From positions 12,079,001-12,143,000 of the forward strand of contig NC_132977.1 of the NCBI RefSeq assembly GCF_047496725.1: a DNA stretch of 64,000 bases, given 5' to 3'. Under the pieces are notes generated by a model. That model ran no database searches. It worked only from the letters and a program-made list of their open reading frames with translations, and had not been told where the DNA came from. Positions 24,640-38,344 of this stretch are shown here, in pieces (the first letter of the stretch is position 1; each line of letters opens with the position of its first letter). The translations under genes and the position numbers were made by a program. The DNA is from Anoplolepis gracilipes. Lineage: Eukaryota > Arthropoda > Insecta > Hymenoptera > Formicidae.

Positions 24640-25125
24640 TTGCTCACACACTTTAAGAAACTATTCTTGTTATTTTACCATTGGAGGATTCATTATCGGC
24701 ATCGCATAAATATTCGAACGGGACCGATCGATGCATTTGCGAGAAGCCATTGTCCTATCCCTCGCTCTATCCCTGCTCGGTGAAATATTTGCCGATGCAT
24801 ACCGAGCATGATTTAAAACGGCAATTTCGCGATAGTAACCGCAATTAATAACGGTGCCGGTCGTTATATACGCTTCTTCCGGCGCCCGCCGATCGATATC
24901 GACAATGGATTATTATCGATCAATATCTTCGGCCCATTGTTATAAATATAGCCACCGGTTGATTCGTCAAGAAACTCATCCCGATTGATCGGGAGAAACG
25001 GATTGGATATATCCTTCCAATGATTGCCGGGGGATGCAAATTGCAGTCGCTACCCTCGTCAAGGTTGAATTCGATTATAACAAACGCGACATTCAGAAAA
25101 TACTCACGTGTGTTGCAATTTATTG
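24640..25125. other. GC-richer island, no gene recognised
   Basis: One of the sharpest composition changes in the window. It holds GGACCGATCGATGCATTTGC, CGGCGCCCGCCGATCGATAT and repeated GATCGAT/ATCGATC words. The minus-strand frame 24920-25129 has no domain signature. It looks like a conserved non-coding element or an untranslated exon; comparison with related genomes would decide. Confidence 0.4.
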
Positions 25126-25129
25126 ACAA

Positions 25130-26400
25130 ATTGTGCAGATAAACATGAAAAAAAATGTAAATCTTGACATATTGACATATATTGTAGAGGATGCATTTTT
25201 AAATAATACACGCTTTGAATTGTTTAGTATTTTTCCTTCAATTCCTGCTGGAAAATGTGACTTTGAAATATCACAATTCTCGTACCTAATTGTATTATTT
25301 TTTTGTTACATTTTATCTTTACACATGATTTATAAAATAAATATAATTTAATAAAATATAAAAAAATTGCATACTGTTTTATTTAAAATTTTTTTTTTAT
25401 TTTATATATTATTAGGTACTTATTAAAATTTAAAAATAATTATTAACATCGTTTAATAACGACAATACAAAAATTATATGTTAAGTATTTTATAAAATTT
25501 ACGAAGAAATTATTAAATAATGACAATATGGAAACAAATTATTGTACCTTAGAACTAAAATCTTTTAAAAATAAAGCGATTGTTTTCTATTATTTCCGAG
25601 ATTTTTGTGAAATGTCAAAACTAAAATAACACACAAAATTGAAAAAAGACATGTCTAAGTTACTCTAATAGTGCTTAAACTTTCTCTCTCTCTCTCTTTT
25701 TTTTTCTCTTTTTTCCTTCTTGCTTAACCCTCGACTAAAACGGTAATTTTATATGGAAGAACGTCAAGAATTTTAGCTCAGCAGTAGCATCTCCTTTAAC
25801 TTTATGTCCAGTTCGGCAAGGAAAAGCTCTGCTTCTCGCTAACAAAGCAAACTTTTCTCCAGAGCGAAGAAGAAAATACTGCACATTTCGTATGCGGATT
25901 CTACTGGCTATTTTTGTGCATTTCTTTGCTACTTTTTGTCCTTCCCGCATGTGACTATAAGCGAGACTATAAATGTGTGACTATATGTGACTAATGAGTT
26001 AGTTGCCTTTCGAGGATGGAGTTGCGGATGACTGTGTGATCAAATATGACGTACGAGATGTTGTATTTATGATAAAAAACGATGTCACAACCCCTTGGCT
26101 GAAAAATAGCGGAATATAATAAATGAATATTATGAGATTATTGGAGATATTTCGAGAGTTTTCTGAAACATTTTTATAACATTCTAATTAAAAGATATTT
26201 ATGGAACGTTATAAAAGCTTTTTTAGAAAAATTGAATTTTTATGACATTTTATATACGCAACAATCTTTTAATATTCATCTACATCATTTAATCATTATT
26301 TTTTGTACAATATTTCAATGAATACATCGCGATGTCTTAATTAATGAATTATTTACAATGACATTATATTAAATTAAAATTAAATAATTTTAAAAATTAT
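25130..26400. other. AT-rich stretch with pyrimidine tract
   Basis: Contains a CT/T tract at about 25681-25720 followed by a moderately complex patch to about 26100. The 25735-25950 minus frame has no recognised motif. Confidence 0.45.
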
Positions 26401-26401
26401 A

Positions 26402-27113
26402 CACTACGCAAAAAATTAAAAATAATTTTTTTCTATATGTATAAAAAAAGGCCAATTCTCAAGTAGTTGCAACTTTCTTAAAAATAATTGGAATAAGATC
26501 AATAAAAAAACGTTTCAAAATTTGAAGTTTCTAGTTTTAAAATCTCTAAATAAATTTCAATTATTTCTATTTGTTACAAAATTATATTGTAAAAAAGCGA
26601 CGTCCGTCGATTGAATAGATTTTTCAAAAGTTTGTTCAAGAATATCGAATTAATAAAAAATCCTAACACAATTTCATTAATTATATGTTAAAGAACAGAG
26701 TTTTAGCTTTAATGTCTTTTTTCAACGAATATTCTATGATTTTTTTTTCGCCGAGATATTCATTATTAAAGCAAAATCGAGCTATTAACTTCAAACACAT
26801 AACTAAAAAAAAAATAATTATACAATAATCATTAATTTAAGTTTTTGAAATGTACAGAAAAAACTTAACACTTCGACCTTTTGTACAAGTAACTGGAATG
26901 CTTTTTACTTAGAAATGTTGTAGAGTTTATGAAAATTTTAGCATTTTTTTGTTAACGTTGATTTAAATATAAAATGATAAAAGTGTAATTTTTACTTAAT
27001 TTTTAAGTAATAATTACGTTTAAAAAATGAATAATAATTGAAAAAACGATAGCTAACGATAGCTCGATTTTGCTTTAATAATGAATCTCGACGAAAAAAA
27101 ATCATAGAACATT
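26402..27113 (-). mobile_element. Family A element, copy 4
   Basis: Starts CACTACGCAAAAAATTAAA directly after TA and follows the left arm of the family through CGACGTCCGTCGATTGAA, AGAACAGAGTTTTAGC and CGCCGAGATATTC, then the middle in the orientation opposite to copy 3 (CTTCGACCTTTTGTACAAG). It ends inside the right arm at AAAAATCATAGAACATTAA, so the last roughly 250 bp are missing. Confidence 0.87.
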
Positions 27114-27254
27114 AATTATATAATTTTATCTTAATTTTCAAAAATTACGGATAAACATTTATAAAGATAAAAAATTTTTATGATTGATGCAATTTGTTTT
27201 TATTACTGTTTGCCTTCTATACAAAATGTTTTACGTAAAGTATTACGTGGTGTT

Positions 27255-27660
27255 TTCTCTGAAATTTGACGTCGTACGAAAAATGTTTCAGACTAAATTT
27301 GTAAGTTTTGAGAGAAAAAAAAGTTGATAGTCTTGAATTTTAATTAACAATGAGATTATTTTTTCCAGGAAATCATGAAATATTTTAATTTAACATAATT
27401 TTATGTAATCTATAAAATGTGTCTCGTAAACTATTCAATTTTTGATCATCCTACCCTTGCAACTTTTTACACCGAATCGATTTATATAAAGCAATTTCAC
27501 ACATTTATACAAAACAATTTCATTCCATAGAAACTCATCGAAATTGGCTTTTTTCATGACTTGTTAATTAAAATTCAAGATTAATAATTATCAACTTTTT
27601 TCCTCTCAATAAATTTTATCTGAAAAATGTTTTTGTATAACATCAAGTTTCAAAGACAAA
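27255..27660. mobile_element. Decayed foldback element
   Basis: AAAAATGTTTCAGACTAAAT followed by GTTGATAGTCTTGAATTTTA at 27279-27352 pairs with the reverse complement at about 27566-27640. Between them lie AATTTAACATAATTTTATG and AACTTTTTACACCGAATCG, which echo families C and G. The terminal motifs are lost. Old, non-coding. Confidence 0.5.
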
Positions 27661-27901
27661 CCTTGTGTAATATTTTGTGTTATACGTTGAAACGTTACAT
27701 TATTCGCTTTGCAAATTTGACATAAATAAAACGGCGCAAAAAATTTGCCCAAAAGAAAGGTATCGGTTCGCGTCACGATCACTATCTACCTGTCATCGAC
27801 ACCGGCATATCGTTGATATCTATTGGAGCGGACAAATCACATGTACGTCATTGGTGGCACACCGTACCGGTTATGTCTGGCATCTCTTTTACAAATCGAG
27901 G

Positions 27902-27970
<69 letters not shown>

Positions 27971-28200
27971 GGAGAGATAGTTTTAAATGGAGCTGCCAAG
28001 CATGGGGATGCCACCTGTTCCGCTGGTGGAATACCGCAAAAATTCCACTCGTACAATTCATATACATTAAATATGATGATAAATAAGCGTCATGTTTCGA
28101 TATAAAGTGATTCGACACTACGTGTTGTTCAAATTCTCTCTGACGTAAAAAGCATATGTAGGAGGGACTGAAAATAATCGAACAGATGTTATTCCTCGCT
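27660..28200. other. GC-richer island with GA microsatellite
   Basis: Complex sequence (CGACACCGGCATATCG, GGCACACCGTACCGG) interrupted by a 60-bp GA run. Frames of 87-142 codons on both strands pass straight through the GA run and read RERERE or SLSLSL, so they are not genes. Confidence 0.4.
27906..27979. repeat. (GA)n microsatellite
   Basis: About 30 uninterrupted GA units to 27965, then AAGAGGGAGAG. It is the longest GA run in the window and potentially a GAGA-factor landing site, though that is only inference. Confidence 0.95.
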
Positions 28201-29405
28201 AAACATTTTTTTATTAAAATTACTAACAAAAAATGAATTATTTAATCTGTTTTAAATATTTTATTCTATATACAAAGAGAGAAAGAAAGGTAAAGGTTTA
28301 TATTTTTATTTTGATGCTTACAAAAGATTCTATTCTTGTTTTTTTATGGTTGTTAATACAATAAGTTCTTGGATACATATATATTTACTATTATTAGTAA
28401 ATATATATTATTATCTTTTAATAAAAGGTAAAAAAATATACTTATTATTCTTTATAAAAATAAAATAAATAAAGAGTAATAGAGATCTTAATTCTATTTT
28501 ATTTCAACATTTCTACGCCTTTGCTTAAAAATTACTTTGAACAAGTTTGTTGAATTTATCTTTTTCTGAGCTTTTGTATGGTATAAAATACGTTTTTTTT
28601 TAAATACCACAAGTTTGATATAACTTTAAAAAATTTAGTTAAAATGTTTTTTCTTTACATTATTAAATTTTATATAAAAAATAATAAAGAAAGTCTACTT
28701 GTTTTCCTATTTTTTGTAGTTATTTTAAATAGCACTTATATCTAGAAATATCTTGTATAATATATAAATAAAGTAAAAAATATTTTGTAATTATTCGTAA
28801 TCATCAATGTATTAGTTAATTTTTTTAGCGTGATTCAATATATGCTTAGTCACAAAAAAATATATAATATTATAATTTATAATAATTTAAACCACAAAAA
28901 CAATATATTACAACTTATTATAATTTACACCAAATTAAATCATAAAAATATGTTTATAACTTATTGTAATTTTAATCTTTACAGAACGTTTTTTACTAAT
29001 TGAAAGTTTTAATCAGGTACTGAATTTTAAACAAAATAAATTTGTTCTAGTAGCTAGCTTATACCATAACTGTAGTAAATTTTGTTTTAAAATAGCTCAT
29101 TTTTTCCTAATTTTAACTTTAAATTATAATAAAATAAATTAAAGACTCGATTCATATTTAATTTTAATAAAACCATACATGAAATTCTTTTGAAATTGAA
29201 TTGTATTATTTTTTATATTTAGAATTTTGTCAAAAAAGAACATTTTTTTAATTTAAAATTTTTTTCTTATTTACTTACTCTTTTGTCAAGAGTAATATGC
29301 TTTAAACTCTGTTAACTTTTTAATTCCTCAAAAAATTAATATTAACTTTTCAGAGAATATATTCAAAATATATTTAAAAATTTTAAAAAATTTAATTTTT
29401 TGACA
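28200..29405. other. AT-rich stretch without recognised feature
   Basis: Low-complexity AT sequence; weak internal repetition of ATAATTTA-type words near 28860-28970. No gene seen. Confidence 0.6.
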
Positions 29406-29409
29406 TTAA

Positions 29410-30507
29410 GAATATTTAGCACCTACAATCAGAGCAAAAAGTAGTCGAAATTGACGAATATATACTTTTCTCATATATCTTAATATATGATTATTATTAA
29501 AGATTGCACAAAATCTTATTATTTATTCATAACTAGCGTGTAGAAATGTATTTTCCAACTTCTGTTGCTTTTTTTCGGAGAATTTTCGTGTTTCTTAAAT
29601 TATAATGAAAAACTTTTATCATTGACGGTACCTCGATTTCAACATTACAGCACAAAATTTGAATTATAAAAATAAAAGAATTTGTTCGTACAGAGTAATT
29701 TAAAATGTCAGAATAAAAATTATAATAGTGAATAATGACGAAATATGGAAGATTTTTAACTATTTCTTTGATAAATTTAATAATTTGTCATTTCTGCGAG
29801 AAGAAAGAAATGTGGCAACATGGTAATTTTTCATAAGTTGGTCAAATTGCAAATTGACATATGAGGCCTAGTCGCTTCTCGCTTACACGTTTGTATATAG
29901 AGGCTTCTTCAGATGAAAAGATAGGTTATTTAAAATGTCAAAAGAAGGCTCAGCTGAACGCAATGTTGTCACGTTTTCACAATAAATAATATGTCATCTC
30001 AGATAATAGGACGAAATTGAGAAAATTATATTCAATATCTTTTGAACTAGTCAGTACTTGACCAAAATTATGTGATCAAATATTTCCTCTATATTTAAAC
30101 TATACTTTTGCAAATTTTGAATAAATTCCTATTATTATTTCTATTTATTTTAGCTCTTAAATCAACACGATCATATTTTTTATAAGAAAGAAAATCTGTA
30201 ATCGTATCAATTTAAGGGCTAAAAAGAACAGAAATATATATATATATATATATTTATACTTATTTATATAAATAATTATACATTTATATAATTATATTAA
30301 TACTTTTACTTATAATTAGATTCACAAAATAATTATATTTATAATAATATCGACGAGTAAATTCATTGAAAATTAAAATCCTTATAACTTTTGATTGCTT
30401 CAGTGAATCAACTCTAGGTTTTTTTATAAGTCTCTGAACATGTATCAGAACAATCTGTGCAAATTTTATTAAATTGCTATATTTTTAAAAATAGGTACTA
30501 AATATCT
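29410..30507 (+). mobile_element. Family B element, copy 2
   Basis: A 1098-bp copy with TTAA at 29406-29409 and 30508-30511. The first bases are mutated (GAATATTTAGCACCTACAAT), but the rest follows copy 1 closely. It belongs to the second subgroup: it lacks CACAGG, has TATAAGAAAGAAAATCTG, TGTAATCG and AAGAACAG, and carries a TA run at 30234-30254 where copies 1, 3 and 4 have ATTATATTTATA. Non-coding. Confidence 0.9.
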
Positions 30508-30639
30508 TTAAATGTATTCTAGATATCTTTTGGATTTGTATATGATTTTATTGTGTATTTAACTTTTACAATATATATATATTTATAAATATACACAAAT
30601 ATATAGATTTTTTGTATGTGTAGTTCAAAAGTTAAATAT

Positions 30640-31010
30640 TTAACTTCCAGTATACTCTACGAGTTTATATGCCGCGTATAAATTCGTTCAGCAAGGCGTA
30701 AAACTCGCGTCCGATTTTGGAATTATACTACCAGCCGCGCACCCTACGCATAATCTAATATTTATACAATTAAGCCGATGGCAGTGGGCGAATGGCAGGA
30801 CGAAAAGGGACGTCTAACAAAACCTCGTTAGGCCGATCGGAGCGTGAAACCGTCGGCGGTGGTTTCAACCCTCCAAAATGGCCCCTTCCGTCAAAGATGG
30901 CGAGCCGGTTGGCGTCTGGCTAATTTTTGTGAAAATTACATGAGAGGTAGAGTCTAACGACCCGCTATATCATAGACTTTGGGACTAGTCATTTTAGGTT
31001 AGGATCGCCT
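30640..31010. other. GC-richer island with ATGGC cluster
   Basis: Strong composition change: GCCGCGTATAAATTCG, CCAGCCGCGCACCCTACG, GGCCGATCGGAGCGTGAAAC. ATGGC, the core of Pho/YY1-type sites, occurs at 30778, 30792, 30878 and 30897. No open frame of note on either strand. A regulatory element or an untranslated promoter region is possible. Confidence 0.4.
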
Positions 31011-31269
31011 ATGCAATGTACTTTTGGCATTGTAATGACATATGCAAAAATTGAGAAGAATATATCATGTGTGTATAATAATTTATAAGTTTTTAAAGTC
31101 AATTAATAAATAAATAAGATAAAAATCTAACTTTTTCTTCTTCGTGAAACAAAAAACTTAATAGATTTTACAAGAAATGTAGATTAGAATATTAGCATAC
31201 AATTTACATATAAAACCGCAATTAATTAATTCATTAGAATCTAAAATTATTTCTTCAAAATCATACTTC

Positions 31270-31960
31270 AATTACTTCTTGAACTTTATGCTTATAGTCG
31301 ACTTAATAATTTCCCGAGGCATCTCGCAAGAAAGGGAATGAGAGTTAGATACCAGTTCGGAGTTGCGTATCATGTGCAAGGATCTCGTGTTCTCGAGGGT
31401 GTGCGGGCCACTTTGTTTCGCCGACGAAAACATCAAAGGATCCGCCATTGCTTCTTCTCCTTCTCTCTCTTTCTCTTTAGAGAGAGTCTCTGCAGAGTTC
31501 ATATAATTTGCTTTTCGCTTCGACGGATTTCAATACTATCGGAAATCTAGGAATCCTCCCGTCCTTTCTCTCTTACCCTGCTTTTCACTTCCTCTTGTAC
31601 GCTGGTAATGGTGCGCGTCTTTTCTACAAAGAGTCACGAAATTACTTTTGGACAAGATTCGATTTTCCAACGACCATGGCATATGGGAAAGGATCGAGAA
31701 AGAAGTCTGTTTAGTCTCGTATACATGATGTGACACTTGTGAGAGAAGTGAAGATGAAAAGATGTACCGTCAAAATGATCAGAATTGATATTAAGGGGAG
31801 GAGAAACGATTGTCAATTTTTATTCAGCAAGGAAGTGGTTTGTGTCGGAACAAGTTTACTGAGAGTACATGCAATTCACGTCAACGTCATCGGATATCAC
31901 GCCAACAATATACTAGATGAGACATCTAACGGAGTAGATACATCTAAATAAATCTGTTAC
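31270..31960. other. GC-richer island, possible exon, unassigned
   Basis: Complex sequence with several overlapping frames of 60-76 codons on both strands, none with a motif I know. At 31450-31480 a pyrimidine tract ends in TTTAG, a good-looking 3' splice-site consensus on the plus strand. The segment could hold an untranslated or small coding exon, but no frame, donor site or homology settles it. Confidence 0.3.
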
Positions 31961-32220
31961 TTCTATAAAAATATCGAAATATTTTAAAAGTATAACCAGA
32001 TGATGAATGAATTTTTTCTTCTTTTATTATGATTGTCTCTTTAAATCGTACAATTTTCTTGAGGTTTTTTTATTTTGAAATACATTTGTAGAATAAATTT
32101 CTCTCTTTGTAGAGATTGTAATTTTTGTAATACTTAAATAAAAGCTTCTCTGAAACTCTTATGTTAAATGTGCTCTAAATTAAAATATTTCCAGAATTAA
32201 AACTATAAATAAAAATTTAA

Positions 32221-33333
32221 GGATGTTTAACACCTATAATCGGAGCACGAAATAGTCAAAATTGACGAATATATACTTTTCTCATATATCTTATATATGA
32301 TTATTATATCTTATATATGATTCTCATATATGATTATTATAAAGATTGCATAAAATCTTATTATTTATTCATAGCTAGAGTGTAAAAATGTATTTTTCAA
32401 CTTCTGTTGCTTTTTCTCGCAGAATTTTCGTGTTTCTTAAATTATAATGAGAAACTTTTATCATTGACGGTACCTCGATTTCAACATTACAGAACAAAAT
32501 TTGAATTATAAAAATAAAAGAATTTACTCGTACAGAGTAATTTACAATGTCAGAATAAAAATTATAATAGTGAATAATAACGAAATATAGAAGATTTTGA
32601 ACTATTTCTTTGATAAATTTAATAATTTGTCATTTTTCCGAGAAGAAAGAAATGTGGCAACATGGTAATTTTTCATAAGTTGGTCAAATTGCAAATTGAC
32701 ATATGAGGCCTAATCGCTTCTCGCTTACACGTTTGTAAATAGAGGCTTCTTCAGATGAAAAGATAAGTTATTTAAAATGTCAAAAGAAGGTTTAGCTAAA
32801 TGCTATGTTGCCACGTTTTCACAATAAATAATATGTCATCTGGGATAATAGGACGAAATTGAGAAAATTATATTTAATATCTTTTGAACTAGTCAGTACT
32901 TGACCAAAATTATGTGATCAAATATTTCCTCTATATTTAAACTATACTTTTGCAAATTTTGAATAAATTCTTATTATTATTTCTATTTATTTTAGCTCTT
33001 AAATCAACACAATCACAGGTTTTTTATAAGATAGAAAATCTGTCATCGTATCAATTTAAGGGCTAAAAAGGACAGAAATAATTATATTTATACTTATTTA
33101 AATAATTATATTTATAATTATATTAATACTTTTACTTATAATTAGCTCCACAAAATAATTATATTTATAATAATATCGACGGGTAAATTCATTGCAAATT
33201 AAAATCCTTATAACTTTTGATTGCTTCAGTGATTCAACTCCAGGTTTTTTTATATGTTTCTGAACATGTATCAAAACAATCTGTGCAAATTTTATTAAAT
33301 TTCTATATTTTTAAAAATAGGTACTAAACATCC
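32221..33333 (+). mobile_element. Family B element, copy 3
   Basis: A 1113-bp copy with TTAA at 32217-32220 and 33334-33337, starting GGATGTTTAACACCTATAAT and ending TAGGTACTAAACATCC. It shares the first-subgroup markers with copies 1 and 4 (CACAGGTTTTTTATAAGATA, TGTCATCG, AAGGACAG). Near the left end it has an extra duplication of TATATGATTATTATATCT-like sequence, which explains its greater length. Confidence 0.9.
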
Positions 33334-33339
33334 TTAATA

Positions 33340-36300
33340 GCTTTTTTCTTACAATGCTTCGATTGGGACTAGTCCAAATAAGTTGTTGCAATCAAATCTG
33401 AGTGGCGATCGATAGTCGCAAGATCGTCTAATTTTAAGAAAAATAAAAGGAATAGTTTATTAGAAATTAGCGTGTGTATTAGATAAGAGAAATAGTGTAT
33501 ACAAGATTAGATTAAAGGATTTGATATAGAAGCAGTTGACATAAGATAATATAAGTTGGATAGTTTGGATAGGTTATTTGTGTTTATTACAGCACTAATG
33601 TAATTGTGGAGATTAATTGTAATCCCGAGGGAAGACACGAAATATGAAATTTTCATCCATTCATTAACATAAAATCTGTGTACGCGATTATTCGTCATAA
33701 ATCTCTCTATTTGATTTTAAAAAAAAGTTAAAGAAAGAAATCAAATAAATTCTTTCGCAGCAATTATTTGTCACAAACTCTGATTTTTTAGGAAAGGTAA
33801 GGAGGAGTCGCTGATATCGTACCGGCTCCTAAATTGTACTATCTTTATATTTTATAAAATATCCGAAGGTTTTAATGTCATCTGTGTATTATGCGAGATT
33901 CATCTAACTCATAAATTTAGTAGAGAGAAGTAAATGTTTGTCTACGAAAGCATTCTGTTAAAAAGAGCAAAGAAAGAGTTTTTTTGTTTTAGAAATAAGT
34001 TTTATCCACTTTAACATAAGGCATTTAGAAAGTTATAATACATGTATTAATTGAGCTGTTTGTCATTATTAAGCTACATTAAAATTGACATATTTGCATG
34101 GTAAAAAAAGTACAAAAATAGTTTTTTTTATTAAAATATATTTTTAGTTTTGTAAAGAAAACAGTGATTTCTATAGAAATTGTCATTTCAAATTAACTTG
34201 CTAATTAAGTTTTTAATATAAAAAATATTTTATTTTGTAATTTTAATAATTAGTTTTAATTAAATTTTTTTTTTAGTTTTAATATAAATTGTGGTTTCAA
34301 TAAAATATCTACTTAAATTATTTGTATTTTATTTTTATTCTTTCACACTTTTTAAATAATTTATATCAGTACAATACAAAGAAAATACGATACAATTTAG
34401 GAAACTTTGTGATACAATTTAGGCAACAGGTTGCCAAAATTTTACCACTTGTAAGGGTTTAAAAACCGTATCCGCAGTAGATACTGTTGTATAAAAAAAA
34501 TCTCAAAAAAATATAGAATATCACAAACAGATCAAAGATAAATCCTAATCAGTTTTTGATCCATTTTTATTAAGTTTCTGCAAATTATAAAGGAAAAATT
34601 TGAAACTGGTCCAAATTAGGCACTCTTACCCTATATATACACACACACATTAGTAAAAGAGACGAGTAAAAGAACGAAATAATGGGATAAGAATGAAAAT
34701 GTGAGGTTATGTTGAATGACACAGCTTCAAGCAAATAACAAATGTTTGACTTACTACTTGTTGGTAATCAGTAAAGTAAGCCTCGATGTGGTAGAGTGAC
34801 TTTGGTGGCTGCGATGGCAGATGATGGCTGATCTCATTTAGGGGGTTGGATATTTGTCACATGAATAATTATTCACTCGTAAGGCCAATTAAATTTTATT
34901 GAGATATAAAATATAGAGAGTCGAATTTCTGAGCTTTAACGAATAAAAATCTACGAATCGGAGAATTTCTTTTGAGAATGGGAGATTATAGGAATTTCGA
35001 ATATTTGTGGAATATTTATTTAAAAAAAATAATTTTCAGTTATTTAGCACAAAATTAGAGCAACGTGAAAGCTTGACATTTATTATCCATTTAAATTTAT
35101 TGAAGCGCAGACATCATAAAGCATAAAGACGATCTGTCGGAAGTGCAGTAAATGTTTATTGAGATAGTAACGTCTTTTCATTTTATTACCTCTAGGTATC
35201 TATGTGACAATTTTACTTTAAAAGAAATTTTATTTTCTATCGCTTAAATTCAACAAGTCCATTTATTTAATTATCAATTATGATGTATTTTATTTAAATT
35301 TAAATTGCAAATCTAGATATTTGCAAGTTTGTCTTGAGATTATTCTACAGTTTGATCTGTTTATTTTTATGCCTTCATAATATTTATTTGTTATAATGAA
35401 TTCGATTGGATTGAATTAGTGTCCAGTGGTGCATACAAAGGTTATTGTACATAAATTTACATAATTGGCGTAAGTAATTTAAAAAGTAAAATAATTATTA
35501 CTAAGGGCTATTATTATTATTCAATACAAATAATAATTCAAATTATTACAATTATCGTAATGTCTTAATTATTTATGATTATATTATATATTTGTGTATG
35601 ATAATGTGTATCAGTTTTAATGTGTATCAGTGCGCACTAATGAACTAACTGAATTTGATATTAGTTTTAGAACGATATTTGGCATTCGCTGAAATTGTAG
35701 GTTTCAAACATAGACTTTAGAAAATACAGATTGCGCATGTTTTATGTTTTGTCAGTAATTCGTGCTTTTTTTTTAGAAAAAGAAAGCAACGTCTCGGAAG
35801 CGTCTTTATCTCTGTTCTCAATTTAACTTTTCTTCTAATTTATATTTTTCTAATATATTTTTTTGAAACAGTTGTCATTTACCTATCAAATTTAATTTCG
35901 ATTATTTCTTAATTTTTATGGATTTTAAAGACACACGATTGCATAAAAAAATCGTGAAGTTAACACACACTATATGAACAGTAATAGAAATATTATTATT
36001 ATTATTATATTATTTAATAAAAATATTATTATATATAATATATAACAAAAAGCATAAAAATGTCAAAAGAAAATTTATTATAATTTGCAAGTCTAATAGG
36101 AAACATTAAAGTAGTTTATAGAATTATAGAAATAAAAAATTGCACATTTTAATGTACTGTGATCGACACACTATATTTTTATACTTTGTTTTGGTTTTAT
36201 GTAGCTTAAAATTTTGTAAAAAATTTTTTCCCAATTACATATTATATTAAATATATTGTTTGAACTAATGGAATTGTAAATTGTAAATGTTTGCACACAC

Positions 36301-36470
36301 ACACACACACACACACAGCATTGATTATATTAAATTGATGGTGTACAGAAAAAAATTCTCCATTGAAATATTTAGAGTTAATCACAAACAAAGTTTTATA
36401 TGAAATGTCGGAGTAAAATATTTTCCAGGAAAAACCTATTTACTATGATTTTTTTTTTATGAAAAGAAGA
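33340..36470. other. AT-rich stretch with small complex patches
   Basis: Mostly AT sequence. More complex patches occur at 33350-33430, 33790-33830 and 34720-34860. A CA microsatellite lies at 36293-36318. ATGTGTATCAGT is repeated at about 35604 and 35620. No gene or element was recognised. Confidence 0.5.
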
Positions 36471-36474
36471 ATTT

Positions 36475-36700
36475 TCGATAAACCGCGTTATATCGTGCCA
36501 CTTTTGCCTGGAATACCGCGCGCGACTGTAATAACCGATGACGTTGTATGCAGTCCGCAAAGTTTCCCGCTTCCTTAAAGGAATAAAGATCGACGTTGCT
36601 TCGGATTAATGTCAATTCGCATAATACACTTCTCTATTGTATCTCTTGACGTCGATGTTCATCGTTTTCGCTTTTCGTAAATGTCATATCCGGCTGAAAG
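36475..36700. other. GC-richer island, no gene recognised
   Basis: Contains ATACCGCGCGCGACTG, AACCGATGACGTTG and AAGATCGACGTTGCTTCGG. Short, no open frame; candidate conserved non-coding element on composition alone. Confidence 0.35.
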
Positions 36701-38300
36701 CAGACTAATCAGATATATTATAAATAGACGATCAATAAAAGTCAATATTCAAAAATTTACGATATAAAAACATAAAAAAAAAAAAATATAATCAAAATAT
36801 TTGTCTTTTTTTATAAAAGATTTTTATGTACGTCACTTATAAAGAAATTTAAATTAAAATAGCATTTATATTTTCATAGTTTATTTCATTATATTAATAC
36901 TTGGGAAATATAAAATATCTCGTGAAGTATATTTATTTATAATTTTTCTTTTGTTAACTATCTCAGAAAAAAATGATTCAGAACTTTTCGCGATTCATTT
37001 TTATAAAAACAACACTGCGTATGAGTTATGATACATCATACATAAAAGAGAATATTGATTGCTTTTAGTTTGAGATATATCTTGTGAGGTAGAATTCTCT
37101 GTGATTTGCACTTTGAATTAAATCACGGGCGTTTTATTTTGTTATTAAAATATATCATTTCACTTTTTTACCTATCAATTTATATTCACTTTATAGAATT
37201 TATCTTCAATGACTTTGATGTTAATATACATATATTTTCAAGGCATAACTCTTTGTTAGCACTTTTTAACAGACTTTAGAGCCGTCACTCATTTATTTAA
37301 AAATATCATAAACAGTAATAAAAAAAATTATAATAAAAAATATACTATGCAATTCAAAATTACTATAATACAAATCATTCAAGATTTCACTCCATAATAT
37401 ATAGATATATCTTTGATATATAACAGTGAAAATATATTTTGGAAATTGAAAATGATTAAGTGCTTTTTTTACGAATATTTACTAATAAATGATTTATTTG
37501 TATGCAAATATAATGTTACCCTTGTAACATGCAAACATTTTTAAGAATTCTGTGTTTTTTAAAAATAAATTTCATTATATAAAAATAAAATTATGGAAAA
37601 ATTAAAATTTTAAGATTATATTAAATATTTTATATTATCACATAATTGTCAAATTAAATAATAAAATGTCTCTGAAAGTATTGATTTTCAATTACTCTTT
37701 TTCAATTGTGAATTAAACTAAATAATTTCGGAGATATTTTATAATTTATTTTTACATTTTATAATACAAAATATATTAAGTATAATTTTATAAAGTTTTT
37801 TATTTTATTTTATTTAATTGCTTAGAATATATATTTTTAAAAGTATTTTTAAAAGACTTTAGAAAGGTTTGTCTTCTTGCAATAAATTCAATTGTCAAAC
37901 AAAATAAATTAGTAGAATAAGTGCTGTTTATTCCAATGCTTTGTAATCTTACATTTACGTTTTCTTTTTATTCGTATGACGTATGTCTTTATAAAGATTA
38001 TAGGCTCCACAAATAAACATCTTTATTGTATTAATCGATTTTTTAAATAAAATTCCTTCCTAGAATTTACTCGACTATTTTTGAAACCTTTTTGGAAAAT
38101 TTGCTTATTTCGATAAAAAATATAGATAGCATTAATTTCTGTTTATCAACTTGTAATATTATAACTAAAGAATTAAAATAGATTTATAGTAATACAAACA
38201 GCACAGTCCCTCCGCGTATCTTATATAAATTTATTTAATTTAAAAAGTCTAAATATGTAAGACATCCTCAGTTTTGCAAGAAAATTAAGGAAATTAATTT
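36700..38300. other. AT-rich stretch without recognised feature
   Basis: Low-complexity AT sequence; nothing with a family signature. Confidence 0.6.
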
Positions 38301-38317
38301 TGCGAAAGAGATTTCGA

Positions 38318-38344
38318 TTTTTTTTTTTTTTTTTTTTTTTTTTT
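38318..38344. repeat. T homopolymer (27 T)
   Basis: An uninterrupted T run at the left edge of the GC-richer island. It could be the reversed poly-A tail of a retrotransposed sequence, but I see no target-site duplication or source gene. Confidence 0.9.

Noticed and set aside
27677..28229. 87-142-codon frames on both strands
   Set aside because: They are held open by the GA microsatellite (RERERE / SLSLSL).
30994..31003. TTAGGTTAGG, the insect telomere repeat
   Set aside because: Only two units in an otherwise unrelated island; expected by chance in 64 kb.
31272..31951. Several small frames as exons of one gene
   Set aside because: No consistent reading frame, donor sites or homology; only the acceptor-like motif at 31479-31480 is kept as a finding.
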